This document shows, piece after piece, positions 23,894 through 38,805 of a stretch of 64,000 bases of DNA. Location of the stretch: contig NC_052111.1 of NCBI RefSeq assembly GCF_012273895.1, positions 6,386,001 to 6,450,000 of the forward strand. The letters run 5' to 3'. The notes beneath the pieces were generated by a model that was not told where the DNA came from, did no database searches, and saw only the letters and a list, made by a program, of their open reading frames with translations. Numbering within the stretch: the stretch's first letter is position 1; every line of letters begins with the position of its first letter. This DNA comes from Zerene cesonia. Lineage: Eukaryota > Arthropoda > Insecta > Lepidoptera > Pieridae. The translations under genes and the position numbers were made by a program.

Positions 23894-24875
23894 CTATTTA
23901 CATTTACTAAAAGGTTTACTATACATGCATTACACGATAAGATGGGCAAATGCAGTCAGGTGTAAAACTTTCCGAGTTTTTTTCAAAGTTACCACGCCGG
24001 AAACGAGGTAACAGGATCCCTTATTGTTACTTTGGTTTTATCCTAACAAGATTTGGTCCTCACAAAAGCTCGTAAATTAAAACTTGTAATACGAAACGCT
24101 GTAAGAAACCTTTTTTAAAACATTATCGCGACGAACCAAAATTGTTTACACATGTTGTGGCATATATTTTTATATTTTGATTAAAGCAAAGTTAATCAAT
24201 ATAAACTATCAACTATCATCTGCATAGTGTTGATGTAAATTCCTTATTACATTAAAGGCGCCAAAATATCTAAATCAACCTAAATATCAAATTACACCAG
24301 CGAAATGAGAACCTTCAGGACATTCGTTTATATATATACGAATTAATTCTCCTGCATAATATACCAACGCATAAATCTAGCAAAAAGACAATCACTCTTA
24401 ACACCTGTAGTGCTTTAGGCGGGTTAACATTTTCTCTAATTTGTGCTCAAACGAACATCTCGAGAATCTTCAACAGGAAAATTAAGGTGCAGAAAATTTA
24501 TAGAGGGTGTGAAAGAGGGTCCTATCTTGTAGGTGTTGCGTGTAATCGTGGGCCATACTTCATTGCCGCGCCGCTTCACACACTTTATAACCTCCTTCTC
24601 TTCTTCCCCATATATTAATTACAGTAATGAAAATACGTTAGAATTCCGACATGTTTCCTTGACAAATGAGATGTTCAGTTATTTTTAGTTAGATTGGATT
24701 TACAGCAAGAATAATAACATTTTATTTAGTGCAACTTGTATTATTAAATTCATAACGAAATGAATATCGTTAATAATAGAACAGTCTGCGTATATCATAA
24801 AACTAAGTGCTATAATCATCCCGACTCTGCGGACGACCCTGCTCCTAAATTAGTCAAGGATTTCATAAACGATAA

Positions 24876-25223
24876 TTGACATCATACATTGCTTCATTAC
24901 GCTACACGGGCAGCCCTATTAATTGGGAAGGCGTGAAAATCTTCAGCGATGTAACGTGTCGGTGTCTTAATGATCGAACTCGGAGGGCGTTTAAAAATAT
25001 CTATTTGATGAATGTCCCTTTTTGCTCGCGTGCCCCAGGCCAGAAATCCCGCCGAATTAGTTTGACAAACGGAATCTTTTCCAAACTTTTTGCGCTCATC
25101 AAGAACCAGATGTTTATTGAATTCCATACCTTTAATTACGTGCGGCGACACAGAAACCGTCACTTCGAATGCCTTCTGATTTACGGCCCAATGAGTCGGA
25201 TAGCTAGGCTAGATTATAGGTAA
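24876..25223. other. Unrecognised segment open on both strands
   Basis: A 115-codon open frame (plus, starting at TTG) and an 88-codon frame (minus, 24897-25163) overlap in a block that is less AT-rich than its surroundings. The plus frame ends next to TATAG|GTAAGT, a good splice-donor match. I recognise no protein family in either translation. Most likely this is a non-coding, possibly regulatory, island inside the intron; a short exon of an unknown gene cannot be excluded. Confidence 0.2.
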
Positions 25224-28200
25224 GTCTTAAACAAATGACGTTAATTCATAGACAAATGTAAATAACCAGTCTTAGAGCTGATTGTGTTTAAGAGAGTCAA
25301 ATGCTTAACATCTATAGCGATTTTAATATATTTGTTTTTGAGACAATACGCAGTTCTATTTGAACGAACATAAATAATAACAACAGTAATATTTTATGTT
25401 TTATATTTTTAATTTAAAATAAATTGAAGATTTATCAACAATCTCAGCCTAAATAATACAAAATACAAGTATTAAGAACTTCGTAAAACAATTTTAAACA
25501 TATTAAAAACGCAATCCGGTAACAGTAATTGCGTCATGACACTGATTAAACAGCGTAATGAACTTCGAACGATATCAGCCTATACGAGTATTATTACAGG
25601 CACAAGCTCAGCCGTATACCAAAATATTTGTCGACTCGAGGTAGTACCAGTGTATCTGCTGCGTTTGAGTAAATATTTGTTTTACCTCACAGAAATGGCC
25701 CGATTTGTTTAGTCCAAATAAATATGGCGCCGGATAATCAAGATCGTTAATTGAGCAAGTATTTCGTAACAGAAATGTAATATACATTAACAAAATGTTA
25801 TTGTTACAATAAACATGCCCTATTTGTAGCGTAATCGACGTGCTGGCTGCAGTTTAGGACGAAATAAGAAATATTTTATCGGAGACTTACATAAACAGAG
25901 CAATATCATAAATTTTATATTTTTTTTTGTTAATAATGGAACATTGTGAAATGGAAATGCTATTTTTGAAAACAGTATTATTATAATTTATCTAGATATA
26001 ACATCGTAATCATCTCATTTACATAACGAAATTTTAAAATTTAATTTGCTTATGTCAATAAAAGGCGTATCAAAATATTTCCGAGAACATCTCATAAAGC
26101 TGCATTACCACGAAATTCGCATTAAGATTCTACAGTAACGTTTATCAACACAAAGTTAGCCATTAAAAATGCAATGAGCACTTTCAAAAGCGCGAATAAG
26201 CAAAGCAAAAGACACTAGTCGGCACTTAATTATCACTTTTTCGCAACTTTCAGACATCTTCGTACAAACTTACACTTTTTGTTTATTTTTACATCGTGAC
26301 TGTGTCTTTACACAAATGGAAGCTACCATTTTCTCTTTATTATTTTGTTTTGAATAAGAATCAGGTTAAAGCTCTTTGAAATAAAAAGTAGAGCGCATTT
26401 GTTACGTATTTTATGACGTATAACTCATTTGGTTCGTTTATATCAATATACGTCTTTCAGTATTATGTCATATAAATCCTTTAGCTATAGATACATAATT
26501 TGTTAATAGCTCGACAAAATACGTACATGAAATCTGTATGTATATCTACTAATATATTTTATCAGACAAATCGGAATTTCTTATAAAATGTAATTCTAGT
26601 TGTATAAAAATGCAGTCAAAGTACACATCTTGATAATGCATCAATAAGCAATAAAATGCTTATCAAATTATAAAATAAACTCTTTTAATACCAATAACAT
26701 TACCATCGAGATAGTCGAGGAAACAATTTCTCCAACTGGTTATATTTACATAACCGTCAGGTTAAACGAATCGTGAGTCCGACAGGCGTATAAACACAAA
26801 TGATTACCAACAACAAGCCGTGATTGTCTAACACCATCACAAACACTGAATGCGGTTACAGGCTAGTTAGCTTTGACTCTCTATTTACAGCTCTTTTGGT
26901 ATATGTAGTTATATACGCTCCGAGTTGTACTGTACTTTGTTTATGTAGCTAAAACATTTTGTACTTTATGCTTTCCTTTTCTTATCAGAAATGATATCCT
27001 TCAAAGACACTAAGGGAAAACTATTACTATATAATACTTATATATAATACCTATTATTATTGATTGGTTACGACGAATGTAATTTTACGTGTAACAAGAT
27101 AAGCAATACAAAACTAGAGAAACATTTTAAAATACACAAAAACTTATCATCACCCCAACGCACAGCGCCCTGACGAAAGTAACTTGAAACTAAACAAAAA
27201 CACCACCCATTTCTTCAACAACTCAAGCAGTCAATTAAGCCCCGTGATATGTATCGCAATGTTACCGGATAAGGCTGTAACAAATTTGTCTTGTATAATA
27301 GCAATTATCAACTCGACCCACGTGCACTCAGTATGCAGGCATTTCCTTATCAAGGGATTAGCTCGTTCCCGGGGTTATCGCACGGTAGCCCTCGTTGTAA
27401 AATCGATTTCTTATCACGAGCCGTGTTATTACGATATGAGATTTATTTTCAAACTTATCTCTGTGATAAGAATACGTTTTCTTATCGACTCCGCAACTGA
27501 ATTTTAGTTTATGTTAGGACAGTTTTTGGAAAACCAGGTGTTCAAACAGAGGTCGGTTCAATTCCTGAAAATGCTTGAGTCAACCATGTGAATAGAATAG
27601 AGGTGTCCAATAACAGAACAAACCAACACGTATGTCAAATAGCGCTCAGCAAATATTGTCAAACCATACGGCATTACAGGGAGGATTTGTACCAACAATG
27701 TATGGCACAGAAGCAACCAATATTTACTTTGGAACTTAGAAAGGTTATAAGGCTCGGTGAAAGGGAAATATTGAAAAAGACACATAATTCTTTTCTGACA
27801 TTATGACACCAGCGTGTTTGGTTACCTGTTCTTTGAAAATGTTTACTTTAGGCTTTCATGGAAGGATATTATGTAAAATATATATATATATTTGCTTTAA
27901 GTAATGCCTGAATCTTTGTAGTTATTGAATTTCAACTTAAATATATTCTTAAAAATTCAATATTTGTAACACAAAACAAGCGCTTACCAGCGCTCGCCAT
28001 TTAAAATGATAATTTACTGTTTCAAGAACTTATAAATAAGCCAAGGAACTCGTTCTCGCAAAGAACAATATTTAGTGTCTCTCTAAATTTTGCTCGGATC
28101 TTTTCAGAACTCGTTACGTAATGATTCAAGATGTAAATCAACAAATAAATGAATTTGCACTGAATAATTACGAACATACCTATATACCAAAATAGTACCG

Positions 28201-31185
28201 TACTTTTTGGAATTAAAGAAAAAAATCACCGTACCGGGAATTTAAATCGTTTATTTCGAGAGAGCGATCCCGGAGAGGCGTGGAGGGCCCTCGACGTCGC
28301 CGGCAACCGTGCTCAACTTACTGTTTACACCCTACCATCTAGCTTTACCTTGCTATCATGTAAGCACCGGTCTTTAGTGTCATACACTCTATAGACTTTT
28401 CCTGACACCTTAAAATATTAAAATACTAAGTTATGCAAAGCCCAAAAAGATGAGGAAAGATTACTAAAAAAAACAATATAATAATTATTATCAATTTAAT
28501 AACATCAACAATCAAATAGAATAGAAATAATTTTGGCAACAAAAATACCTTGTTATACTGAGGAATAATTTGATTTGTTTAGGACTAAATGAATGCTGTT
28601 TTAAAAGCATATATTGTTTCAAGTACTGCATTGAGTTACGAGTATAACTCCACTCCAGGCGTTATGAGCTTAAATTAATCATGCAATCGAACACGTACCC
28701 GTCTTGTCCCATAAATAAAACGATAATCGAGATTCGTACGCAACTGAGAATTATCGAGTTGGCAGCCGCTCAGAAAATACACCGTCAGTCAGGAATCATA
28801 AAATTTTAACTCTGCCGTGTAAAGTAAACAATGGGCAAAAAGAACAAGGCCTGGGGGCCTGGATCCGGCGGCACCGCACGCCGCGCCCACCGCTCATGAA
28901 GGGTCAATAGCTATATATAGTGAAACATATAACATGCACTAAAAATGACTTCAAAACTGTAATTTTAACAATGACACTTTTCATAATATTTTAAATAATA
29001 ATTATTCAAATACATAACACTGTTAATTTACTATAGTGAAATGTAAAATTTAGGCTTTTTAAATTTATCGATGTTAAAAGTAATGAAGACTGAGAGTTGT
29101 TTAATTATTCTAAGTGTAATTTACTGGAGACCTTATTAAAATTTTGACTGACGCCATATTTTTCAGTTTATTTCCATCCATCCATAGATTTGAGTAATCA
29201 ATACGTTAACGAAATAAACTATACCTAAAAAGCACATAAAAACTTAAAAAAATCATCCGATTAAATTTGTCCCTGTCCACTTGATGAGATTCAATTACAC
29301 GCCTATCTGAATTTACGTGACGGAATGGTATCGAAGGGCATCTGTCGCTTTTGATACACGTAATGACGTCTACCTGTCTTCGATACACACTCCAGGATGG
29401 ACAATTCGTTCCATCTCAGTAACGAGCCGTGAAAATCTACAAAAAAAAAACTATCCAATTACATGGACTTAGTTACTATTTCGTAGTACGTATTAATAAT
29501 TAGCCTAGAAAATTAGAAAGTATTTTAAACATCTAAACAGCTACTGAATGCGTTTTTCCATAAAAAGCTTTTATAAAAACACGATGCATCAAAATTCAGG
29601 TAGAAACCTGAGTCCACCGACGTTACTGTCACGTACCACGCACCTGACACTGACAAGGACCAAAATATAATGTGGGAATGTTTATACATGCACATAATTC
29701 AGCGCGACCGTATAATAAATAAAACATATTCAATTAATTTCCCAGCAATCAACGCAGGTTAGACATCTGTTTTGAATATGAAATACAAACACGTCCCCTA
29801 CTTGAAACTCCAATAAAAGACCCGAACAACTGACGTTAACAAAAAACAAAACAAACTCGCATAAAAAACTGACTACACGTTGTGGATCTTAAATTTTGAT
29901 CTAACGACCCTGAAGGATCCATTATTATTAATAACCGATGTCTAAATAAAACATACGGTGGGCATAAAAAAGGACGATAAGACTTTTTTCCAATACAAGA
30001 CATTTATTAACACGGTCGAGCGTTGGATCGAGATAAAACAAACATGGCGGCCGGCGCGCGCGCACATAAACATGGACGTTATCGTGGGAGGCTGTCACAA
30101 CAGCGGTCATTGGGCACTCTCTGACACGCCAGTGAAAGCTGGAGACGCACCCCGCACCATGATCCTTATCACCAGCATTTGAAGCCTACGCACGCCATAC
30201 CTCGTTATATTCCAACCTCGAATGCCAATAGACAACATTCATAACGTTATCACGCGTCGATAAACATCAACTCAGGCGAACACGTACCTCTACTCATAAT
30301 AAATAACCTCGCTATTTTGTTTCTACGTGATTTTCTGTTAAATGAGAAGCACCCAGAGCCTCGACGTTTATTAAAGTAAAAAAACAGTTAAATGCGAACG
30401 TGATTATGCGTTCTTGGAATTTAAATTTTCAACGATGTAGTTAACTGTTAGGGACATCGCGCTTTTAATAAAGGCACGCACTAGACTCATAACGGTATGA
30501 AGAAAAAGGTTATAAGATAAAAGATAGCGTTTCCAATCATCATCACAACATCGGTCGGTAACAACCCTGTAAAAGCTATTCAAACATAACGAGGCACTAA
30601 TACAGTAAGAAGGCGTCTCAAAGCGTTTATCAATAAAGCAAAACAACAACAAAACGAGTCGTGAGCCCATCACAGATCCATCATGCGGTGCCGACTACTG
30701 CGAGATAGATTGCTCGTATTATCCCAACAAGCACCTTCGGGTAACCGACTCGAATTGCCGTCAATCAGCCCGAGTCACATTCAATATGTTCTCAATATTT
30801 CTATATCACCGAAACATTTGTATTAAAACATGAAGAATATGTTAGAAATACCACAAGCATTTTACAGGTCGATCATCCAAACAGATTAAATCTTCCCGAA
30901 TCCTTTATTCTATCATACTTATTTATGAAACTCTCAAGTTCGCTTATTTGTTATGTAAATGAAACAAAGCGAAGTATCAATTACTGTTAATTATAAGCAT
31001 GGGAGTCTACAAGAAACCTACTCGTATTCCATTTAATTATGTGTAGTGCTTAATTCATGTTCATAAAAACCATTTATAATTATAAATCAAAATTAAGAAC
31101 ACGCTAACAAGAGAATTAAGTTTTTTGATTGTTATTAATTGTCTTAAATAAACAACACTACAGGCGATAAAATTTAAACCAGTCC

Positions 31186-31224
31186 CTATTAAAATCGAAG
31201 CTACAGTAGCTTCGATTTTAATAA
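31186..31224. repeat. Perfect 37-bp palindromic hairpin
   Basis: TATTAAAATCGAAGCTA (31187-31203), then CAG, then its exact reverse complement (31207-31223). The arms are 17 bp, or 18 bp counting the flanking C/G of the centre, with one central A. There are no flanking transposon ends. The origin could be a template-switch duplication. Confidence 0.9.
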
Positions 31225-34187
31225 AAAAGCAACACACACGTACCACCCGATGGCCCTAACTTATTTTCTATAAACTTATAATCACGACAAAGCGGCAAAT
31301 GAACGCAAATAAAAACCCAGATTTCCATCACACAATATAAAACTATAGATACGTTAAAACACAACGTACAGTTCTCCAAAAACAAACAAAAGTACCGAGC
31401 ACGCTCCCAATGAATTTAAAAATCAAAAAAGTTGCTGGTCGTACAAAACATGCACTAAAAGCGGAGGATTTAATGAAGTAGAAAATACAGACACTGATTG
31501 AAATATACTTTAGCAAATAATAACATTTAATATAATATATTAACCTTATAGTCACTCGTTTCTGCTAGAGACTTATTTTCACATCTGGAGAACAATAAAA
31601 CAGTTATGATACATCACACCACCCACGATAGAAACAGACAGTTAAAAATAAATTTAAAAAAGACTAAAGTAAACATTCCCAATCGCTGTATCCTCGGAGA
31701 TTTCCGAGACGGAATTGAATTTGCATGAGCGGATGAAAAAGAACATTGCAAATCGCGCACCCACACCTCACTGGCATTCTTCGTTCCTTTATTACATGCA
31801 CATTTTACGAAGAGCCCGCATAACGTGACTCTTTTTTCATTTCGTGGATCTATATCGGAAAGGGAGGGAATTGTCAATCCATTTGGAAGTTCAGTTTATT
31901 GAACAATATTTGCATAAACTTGTTTAGGTCCTTTTGTCCAGGTAAAATCGTGACTTTTGCTCACAACCACGCATGTCCCAAACTCACGACTTAACTGAGA
32001 TGTAATCTGAGAACTGCGACACACGCTCCTTTATTTTTTTTTGTGGCGGGCAGAGCGACCATATTCAGACTAAAAAGATATATTTATTATTTTCGTGATT
32101 AGTTAATTGCCATTAATCATGGAACAATAATTTTGAATAGTGAATGTAACTTTCGATCAAAAGAATATTTCACATTTAAATACATTGTCAAATAGTGATT
32201 GGTAGAGTTGAGTCCTAATATCCAAACGCAGCCGTTACAAATCGAGTTTAGATCGGTTAAATAAACGCCGCTACCCATTAATGCTATTGGTGTCCGGAAC
32301 GTTGGTATGTTAACTGAGCCAGAAATAAAGCTTAACCCGATTGCGGGAACACAACGCAGCGACATTACGTCGAGGAAATAGTTAAATATTGTATTTCAAC
32401 GATTTCTAGAAATAAATTTCAAATAAACGAACTGACCACCGTTGGATAGTAATAATGACCTCTGTAGGGTATCCAAATATTTGTTCACGAGCACCTCAGA
32501 ACGGATTCTAACAATATTTGCTTTGTACGACTGCTTCCCAAAAGTGTATTTTCTCACTCAACAACTCCTAGTGTTCGACGCCCGTGAGGGTGATTCGATA
32601 TTTACTCGAGCAAGACTTTTGAAGCAAATATCGAAATATCGAGTGCCGTATTGGTTCACAAACACACGATAAAATAAATGCCAATTTATCGAAGCATTCC
32701 TGTCGTACATAATTGAAAATATATACAATCGTTAAATTCGTAATGGTACTTACAAAAAATGTACACGAAATGATATATTTCAATCTGCTTTAAAACAAGG
32801 ATATTGTTTACGTTGGACAGAATATGTAAACAAAAACCAATTCAGATTTAAAATTTAAATTTTACAACATGCGGGTCCTGAATCGGATCGCCGCAGGAGG
32901 CATAGAACCCGCGGGGCCATGTCTCGATACAACATCCTTACTTCACGCTGAGATACATACGAATTCACTTCCAAGCTTGTTTGCCTTAAAATCCTCGATC
33001 AATTCATGTCAAGATGTTTTGTCAGTTGCTGGAAAAACGTATCATAAACCACCGAAGGTTAAACAGCAAATAGAAATAAATAACACACATCCTCAGCATA
33101 AAGATATCACTTTAGCATTGTTTAAACGTGCCAAATCCCCGCTGGGTTGAAACGACCACGGTGGTCCAAACCGATAAGGTACGAATGTCAAGATGGTTAT
33201 CACAAAAATATGTACGCATTATATTAAAAATTATTACTTAAATGAATGTTAAACATTTAGTAACGGACTCGACGTATCCATGAGAATATTTAATGAGTTT
33301 TTGTTCAAAAAAACATATTACAACATGTCTTTCCAGGGATTTTTAACGTATATTACAATCGAACTCCAGCGCATTACATTAGCAGTAAACTTCAGGGATA
33401 GACATAAATCTTAGGACACTATATGCCGCAATCGACCATAAAGCGTAAAATAGGCATTCGTCAATCCCAGTGACGGAGGCCAATAAAATGTTATTATTTA
33501 GAAGCTCATAACAGCAAGATTTACTGATCATAAAATAAGTGAGGTCGACCGCATCCTTTCTAGCGAATAATAATTCTTTGTCCGCAGCGATGGCACTGGA
33601 TTTTCAAGTGGCAAGAGTAGAGTTGGATAGGCATTTAAGTCTTCATTTAAAGGCACATGATGGATACGTTCGAGTGGGAGCCATATCCGGTGCAAGCAAA
33701 TTTAACTTCGAATAGGCTTGTTTATTCAGGGGTGCACTGAACCATTAAACACCAGCCGTAACAACGTCGACCGCGTTAAATTTTTCAATACTATCATAAT
33801 GCTCAAGTTTAATTGCTTTCTTACGAAGCTATAAAAATTAAAAGTGGCCGTGGAGTTCAATATTTAAGAGCGGCTCGTACTTAGCCCGAAACGCCGATAA
33901 ATTAAAATTATTACCAGTCGTTATAGTTAACGTTGTTAATAGATTACGATTCAATCAATAACAAATGTTTGAACAAGAGCTCGCAAAAGGTTTTTTACTA
34001 TCATCAATTTTGCCGATATATTTTCAATAAATTTGATTAAAGCTAAGTAAAACAAATGCAGTGACTTACTTATTTTCTTAAGCAAGATATTAATTTTACA
34101 TGATATATTCACTCGCTCACTATTAAACATTAAATTTATTATATACTATATTATTTATAACGTTAATTTTATTATATACTAGCTGCG

Positions 34188-34378
34188 CCCCGCGGTTTTA
34201 CCAGCGTAAATCCGTATCCCGTAGGAATATCGAGATAAGTTTTTCATTTGTCCAGCTATCTACGTACCAAATTTCATTGCAATCGGTTCAGTAGTTTTGC
34301 GTGAAAAGGTAACAAACATACACATTCACAAACACCCACCCTCACAAACTTTCGAATTTATAATATTATTAGTAGGAT
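34188..34378. mobile_element. Helitron-like relic
   Basis: Starts ACTAGCTGCGCCCCGCGG and contains AATCCGTATCCCGTAGGAAT, ACCAAATTTCATTGCAATCG, GTTTTGCGTGAAAAGGTAAC and CAAACTTTCGAATTTATAAT, ending at ATTATTAGTAGGAT. This is one of the commonest short repeats of butterfly and moth genomes as I remember them. It is fairly intact compared with other copies in this window. Confidence 0.55.
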
Positions 34379-37300
34379 TACATTAATATTTTAAAGACAT
34401 TTAACAAATTCTCTTTAATTTTCATCGAAACGTCCATAAAAAATCAATTTTATTGCAACCTCATTGATTAATTTGTTCTGCCACTAAAATCCTCTCTGCG
34501 GGACAAAAATTGTCCCAATGGAGCGTCGTATTCGACTTCGGGACCTTTATTTATGGTGTGCCATTCTTTTCGAGCTATATGATTTACAACCGGCGTGACA
34601 ATAGCAACTGCGTTATTATGACGTGCTGGCTGCCCTGAACATTGTGCCAGAGTATTTTTATACGTTGGATTGTGTGCTGTGTTTGTTTGTTTTGGGTCCT
34701 TTTCCCTAAACGCTGTATTGTCGCCAAGCCGTGGCACAATTGACTGGTGCCATATTTCACGCTCCTTAATTATAACAATGCTGAATGTAAAATATTCTGG
34801 AATCGTAGTACATTGAATACATTTTTTTTCACTAAGCAGCTTTCTAATTTCAAAGACATCAGACTAATTGTATTTACCTAGATTTCCATGAAACGAGTTA
34901 CGGATTATTGTGGAAACAAATAAAAAGCTTCGAACTATACAAGTAGGTGCTTAAGGTTATCGTGCTGTTAACGAGGGAAAGAATGGTATTGATAATGGTA
35001 GATCGTGTTTAGACCTGATTAGAGCTGAAGATGTTAAAGAAAAATGTACACAACTGTAGGTAGTAAGTAGGAGGGACCCGTGAGTATAGTAAACGGTTAC
35101 GCCTTAGTTATTTGCGTGGGGGGAGATGGTGGGGCACGTGTGTGGTCCTACCTACGCGCGTTCATCTTTTGCTTTTAGTTCAAAAATATCGTGCTAAGAT
35201 AAGACGTAAAATACAAATATAGTTCGAATCGTGCAACGTTTAACTGTATGCGTCATACAACTGAGAATCTGACAGCTGAAAGAGATACGAGGCGAAAACG
35301 TATGAGGTTCATTTCTTAGTTCTCGTAAGTGCATTCAACGATTTAGATAAAGCTCAGGTAACACAAAACATTGCGAATACGAGAGCAGAAACCTGCTATT
35401 ACTATGATGTCCCTCATAAATAACAGTATTCACTCTCGTAATAATGCGCGTGAAACCAACACAATAGTTTATTACACATTTTATTTACACATTCTGCTTT
35501 AGCACCGAGGGTCACGTGGCTCTTCCCATCCGCCTATTCAATTATAGCGCATACAAAACTAAATTGTCATAGCGTTATCCCTAATGGGACATTTCTGAGC
35601 TTTGAATAAACACGGCCGGTAAATGAAATACTAGTCGTGTGGCATCACAACAGGAGTCCTAATATTTTTATGTGGCGTGTGGTGACACACCGAGACAATA
35701 GCACTCCATGATTAAATAAAGCGAACGCCAGTTTAAGCGTGGGATAATGTTATGTCGTAAATAAACGATGTATTTACTAAAATAATGGTACATATAATAT
35801 TCAACGTTAACGATTCTCAAATGTTATTTCTGTAGCATTCTTCCTCAGATCATCGATCATGGTTGGGGGCTGTCAGATTTTAAACTGAGCTCGAACTGAC
35901 TTGTCAACGGTGGCATATGATGGACATCGGAACGGGCCGACAGCTTGCCAGTTAGAGAAGGGTATCCGTTAACTGACCGGTTATACCTCCTTATCTACGG
36001 GTCAAAGTTTACTCAGTCCTTCGAGATTGCTTAATTTTTTTACATAAAATACGTGATGTTAAAGTTAAAAAAAGAATTTACTTTTAAATTTTTTTTAATG
36101 CCTGATCGATGTTGTTGATTGCTCATATTAGAACTTGCAATTTAATCACGGGTTCAAGAAAACTATAACTCTTTTAAGCTTTTTTTTTCTATATGCAATA
36201 ACTTGAAATCCACATCCCATTTCCAAATTAAGGGAGCGAGAAGCATTCCTGTAATGTTTTCGTCCAAGCTGAAGCTACATTAACGATACCAGAGTGCTAG
36301 CGTGGGCCGTGTTCATCTTGGAGGTGTTTTATCTCAACCATTGTCTCACCCCACGTCCCGTGAGACTCTGAGCTCTCACAAGTGATTATTTCTGACACTA
36401 TATTGAAATTGGAAAGAGCATTGTCTACGCTGAGCTCACGTAACGAATTGTAAGGCATCTATGCGCTGCTGAAACATTTTTGTAATCTATGTTTTGCTCT
36501 GGTAATGTAATGTTTAGTCTCGCGAAAGATACACTTTATATTTTATATGGGCACGGGAATTGCAGATCACGCGACTACCATTATTATTGCAGATCACTCT
36601 CCAAAGATTTGAAAAAGTCACAAATCAGAGTTTTTGAAATTAGAAAAGTGTTGTGAAGAAACCGTCAATAGCGTTGCAATCTCGAATTACTCTGAGAAAG
36701 TTAGTACATCTGTTTTTGCAATTACACAGCGAGTAATACGTTGAACAATGTTCAGAAAGGACACGAGCTCGACACCAAATACCCGTAGACAAGCGCGCGC
36801 GCACGCACGTTGATCGATCGAAGCTTTTTGTAGTGTTGACGTCTCCATCCATTCTGGAGCAAATTGCCGCACAAGGGCTAACACAAAAGCCGTGCCGTGA
36901 TTGAACGAAGACCCTCCACCTATTATTCCGAATAAAACCAACTATCGATCACTCGGAAACTAATTTTAAAGTGTCTTTGTAGCATGTATTGTTAGCTCTG
37001 ATGTATTGGTAACGTGACTACTCACTTTATACTTCAAATGCAAGCTCAAGAAATTTTATCGTCTCATAAAATATGCAAGTATTGAGCTCTTAAAGCTTAC
37101 ATGTACTGAAGTGGGTGGGATTTTAAAAACATACCACTTCACATATATTTGTCTTTTTACCTTGTCTCTACAACTGTTACAGTTATAAAAACGCGAATAA
37201 ATAATTCAAAACATACAGAAATTTTCGAATTATTCATCTACTAATTCTCTTTAAATGACACGCGTGCTTTGCAAGTAAATTAGCCTGTGCCGTGTACACG

Positions 37301-38579
37301 GAGCTTTCGCGTTATTTATAAAGATCTATTTATTCAGCTGTAGACTGACCTGGATACGCGTGTCGTTCTGTTTGTGTTCTAATGGCGAGGTCTAATCATG
37401 TTTGGAAATCTATAAGACGTTCCCAATTAGGAGCTGCGCCTTTGTTTAAGTGTATTATGTGGTGCGGCTTCTGAAATCTTATAAGGAGAACCTGGTAGTT
37501 ATCTAAAATCTTGCTCAAATACAACGCTAATAATAATAGATTCATATTAACCAGAATTAGACGCTCCTGATGACATCGATAAATGGTTTCCTTTGTAAGG
37601 TCTCCCACACCATCCAACCGTTGAAATAACAGTAACGGTATATTAATTGACTAGTCACTTAAAAATTAAATTGGCAATCAATCATCGCATACAAGTGGAC
37701 AATAATTAATCTTTGCGAGCATTTTCTACTTTCACATATTTAAAATGCTCATACAAGAGATGGAAGGAGAATCGGGTGGAGGTGAATAAATACCTACATA
37801 CCTATCTGCGGATTAAAAAGACTACGAACGAACAATTAAACCAAACACATTACATAACTTAAAAGAATGTTAAGCCGGGGTCTTTGCAAAGACTCACACA
37901 GATGATAAATGTATTAATTATCGATAAAAAAAGTTATCGTACAACTCGTGAACATACACTTAATGTAAAGGCAATTTAATATACTCGTACGACGTAATAT
38001 GTCAAAGTAAACGTTGGTAGACATGGCATCAAATGCAATTAGAGTAAGTAGAACTAGCTACTAGTATAATTTACAGTAGTATTGACCAGTATTAAAAATA
38101 CTAGTATTAAAAGTACTACGAGAGATATCAGATTATTTTATAAATTTGTAGTCGAAATTTCTAACCTTCCAGACATTCCTTTACTGCTCCTTGTCTTCAT
38201 TTGAAACCTTTATGTAATGAATAAAGTATGAATAAAATCGTGGAAAGTTACATCGTTAGTTCATCCAGACTATCGCATGGAATTATCCCTATTAAGTTCA
38301 CTCGAGTTCAATGCAACTTATTACGATACCATAAAAGAAATAATCTATACTATTACCATTCAAAAAGGGAGTAGCATACAATTTCATTCTCTTATAGAGC
38401 GCTACAAGTGAGTATAAAAACAACATGTACTGGTAAGTTGTATGATACACATTTAGCAAAGCAAATTTTTATAATTAACGTAATGGAAAAATTATTGTAA
38501 ATGCAATAGGCATAAATAAACTGATTATTCTAGAATTGAAACGAAACGAAAACGAAAAAATTATATTGGAATGTGATGT

Positions 38580-38601
38580 TTACGGCGGTTACCCGCCGTA
38601 A
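38580..38601. repeat. GC-rich hairpin, 9-bp stem with TTAC loop
   Basis: TTACGGCGG TTAC CCGCCGTAA is a perfect stem-loop just before a transposon-like block. It could be the subterminal hairpin of a Helitron-like element. Confidence 0.75.
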
Positions 38602-38639
38602 TGAGTGGAAAAAATTGTAACAAATAGTTGCGAATTCAA

Positions 38640-38805
38640 AGATAGACAAATAAACAAAAGCACTTTCGCATTTATAATACTAGTAAGAATATTATTTAAG
38701 TACCTATTGTTAATTCTTTGTCTGATTGAACGCGCTTATCTCAGGAACCACTGCACAGGCTATATATAATATGTATCACTGACGAAGCCGGGACGGATCG
38801 CTAGT
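38640..38805 (+). mobile_element. Helitron-like relics, two adjacent
   Basis: GCACTTTCGCATTTATAATACTAG near 38660-38684 matches the tail of the 34188 element. A second piece, from about 38711, contains CTTATCTCAGGAACCACTG and ends GACGAAGCCGGGACGGATCG CTAGT (38801-38805). Boundaries are approximate. Confidence 0.4.

Noticed and set aside
31186..31224. microRNA precursor
   Set aside because: The stem is perfectly paired with almost no loop and far shorter than animal microRNA hairpins.
32869..33150. 93-codon open frame on the + strand
   Set aside because: No known motif, no splice context and no similarity I can recognise; it lies in the long gene-free stretch. It is kept only as part of a compositional island.
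34468..34737. 89-codon open frame on the minus strand
   Set aside because: Same reasons; the translation does not resemble a protein family and no acceptor or donor supports an exon.
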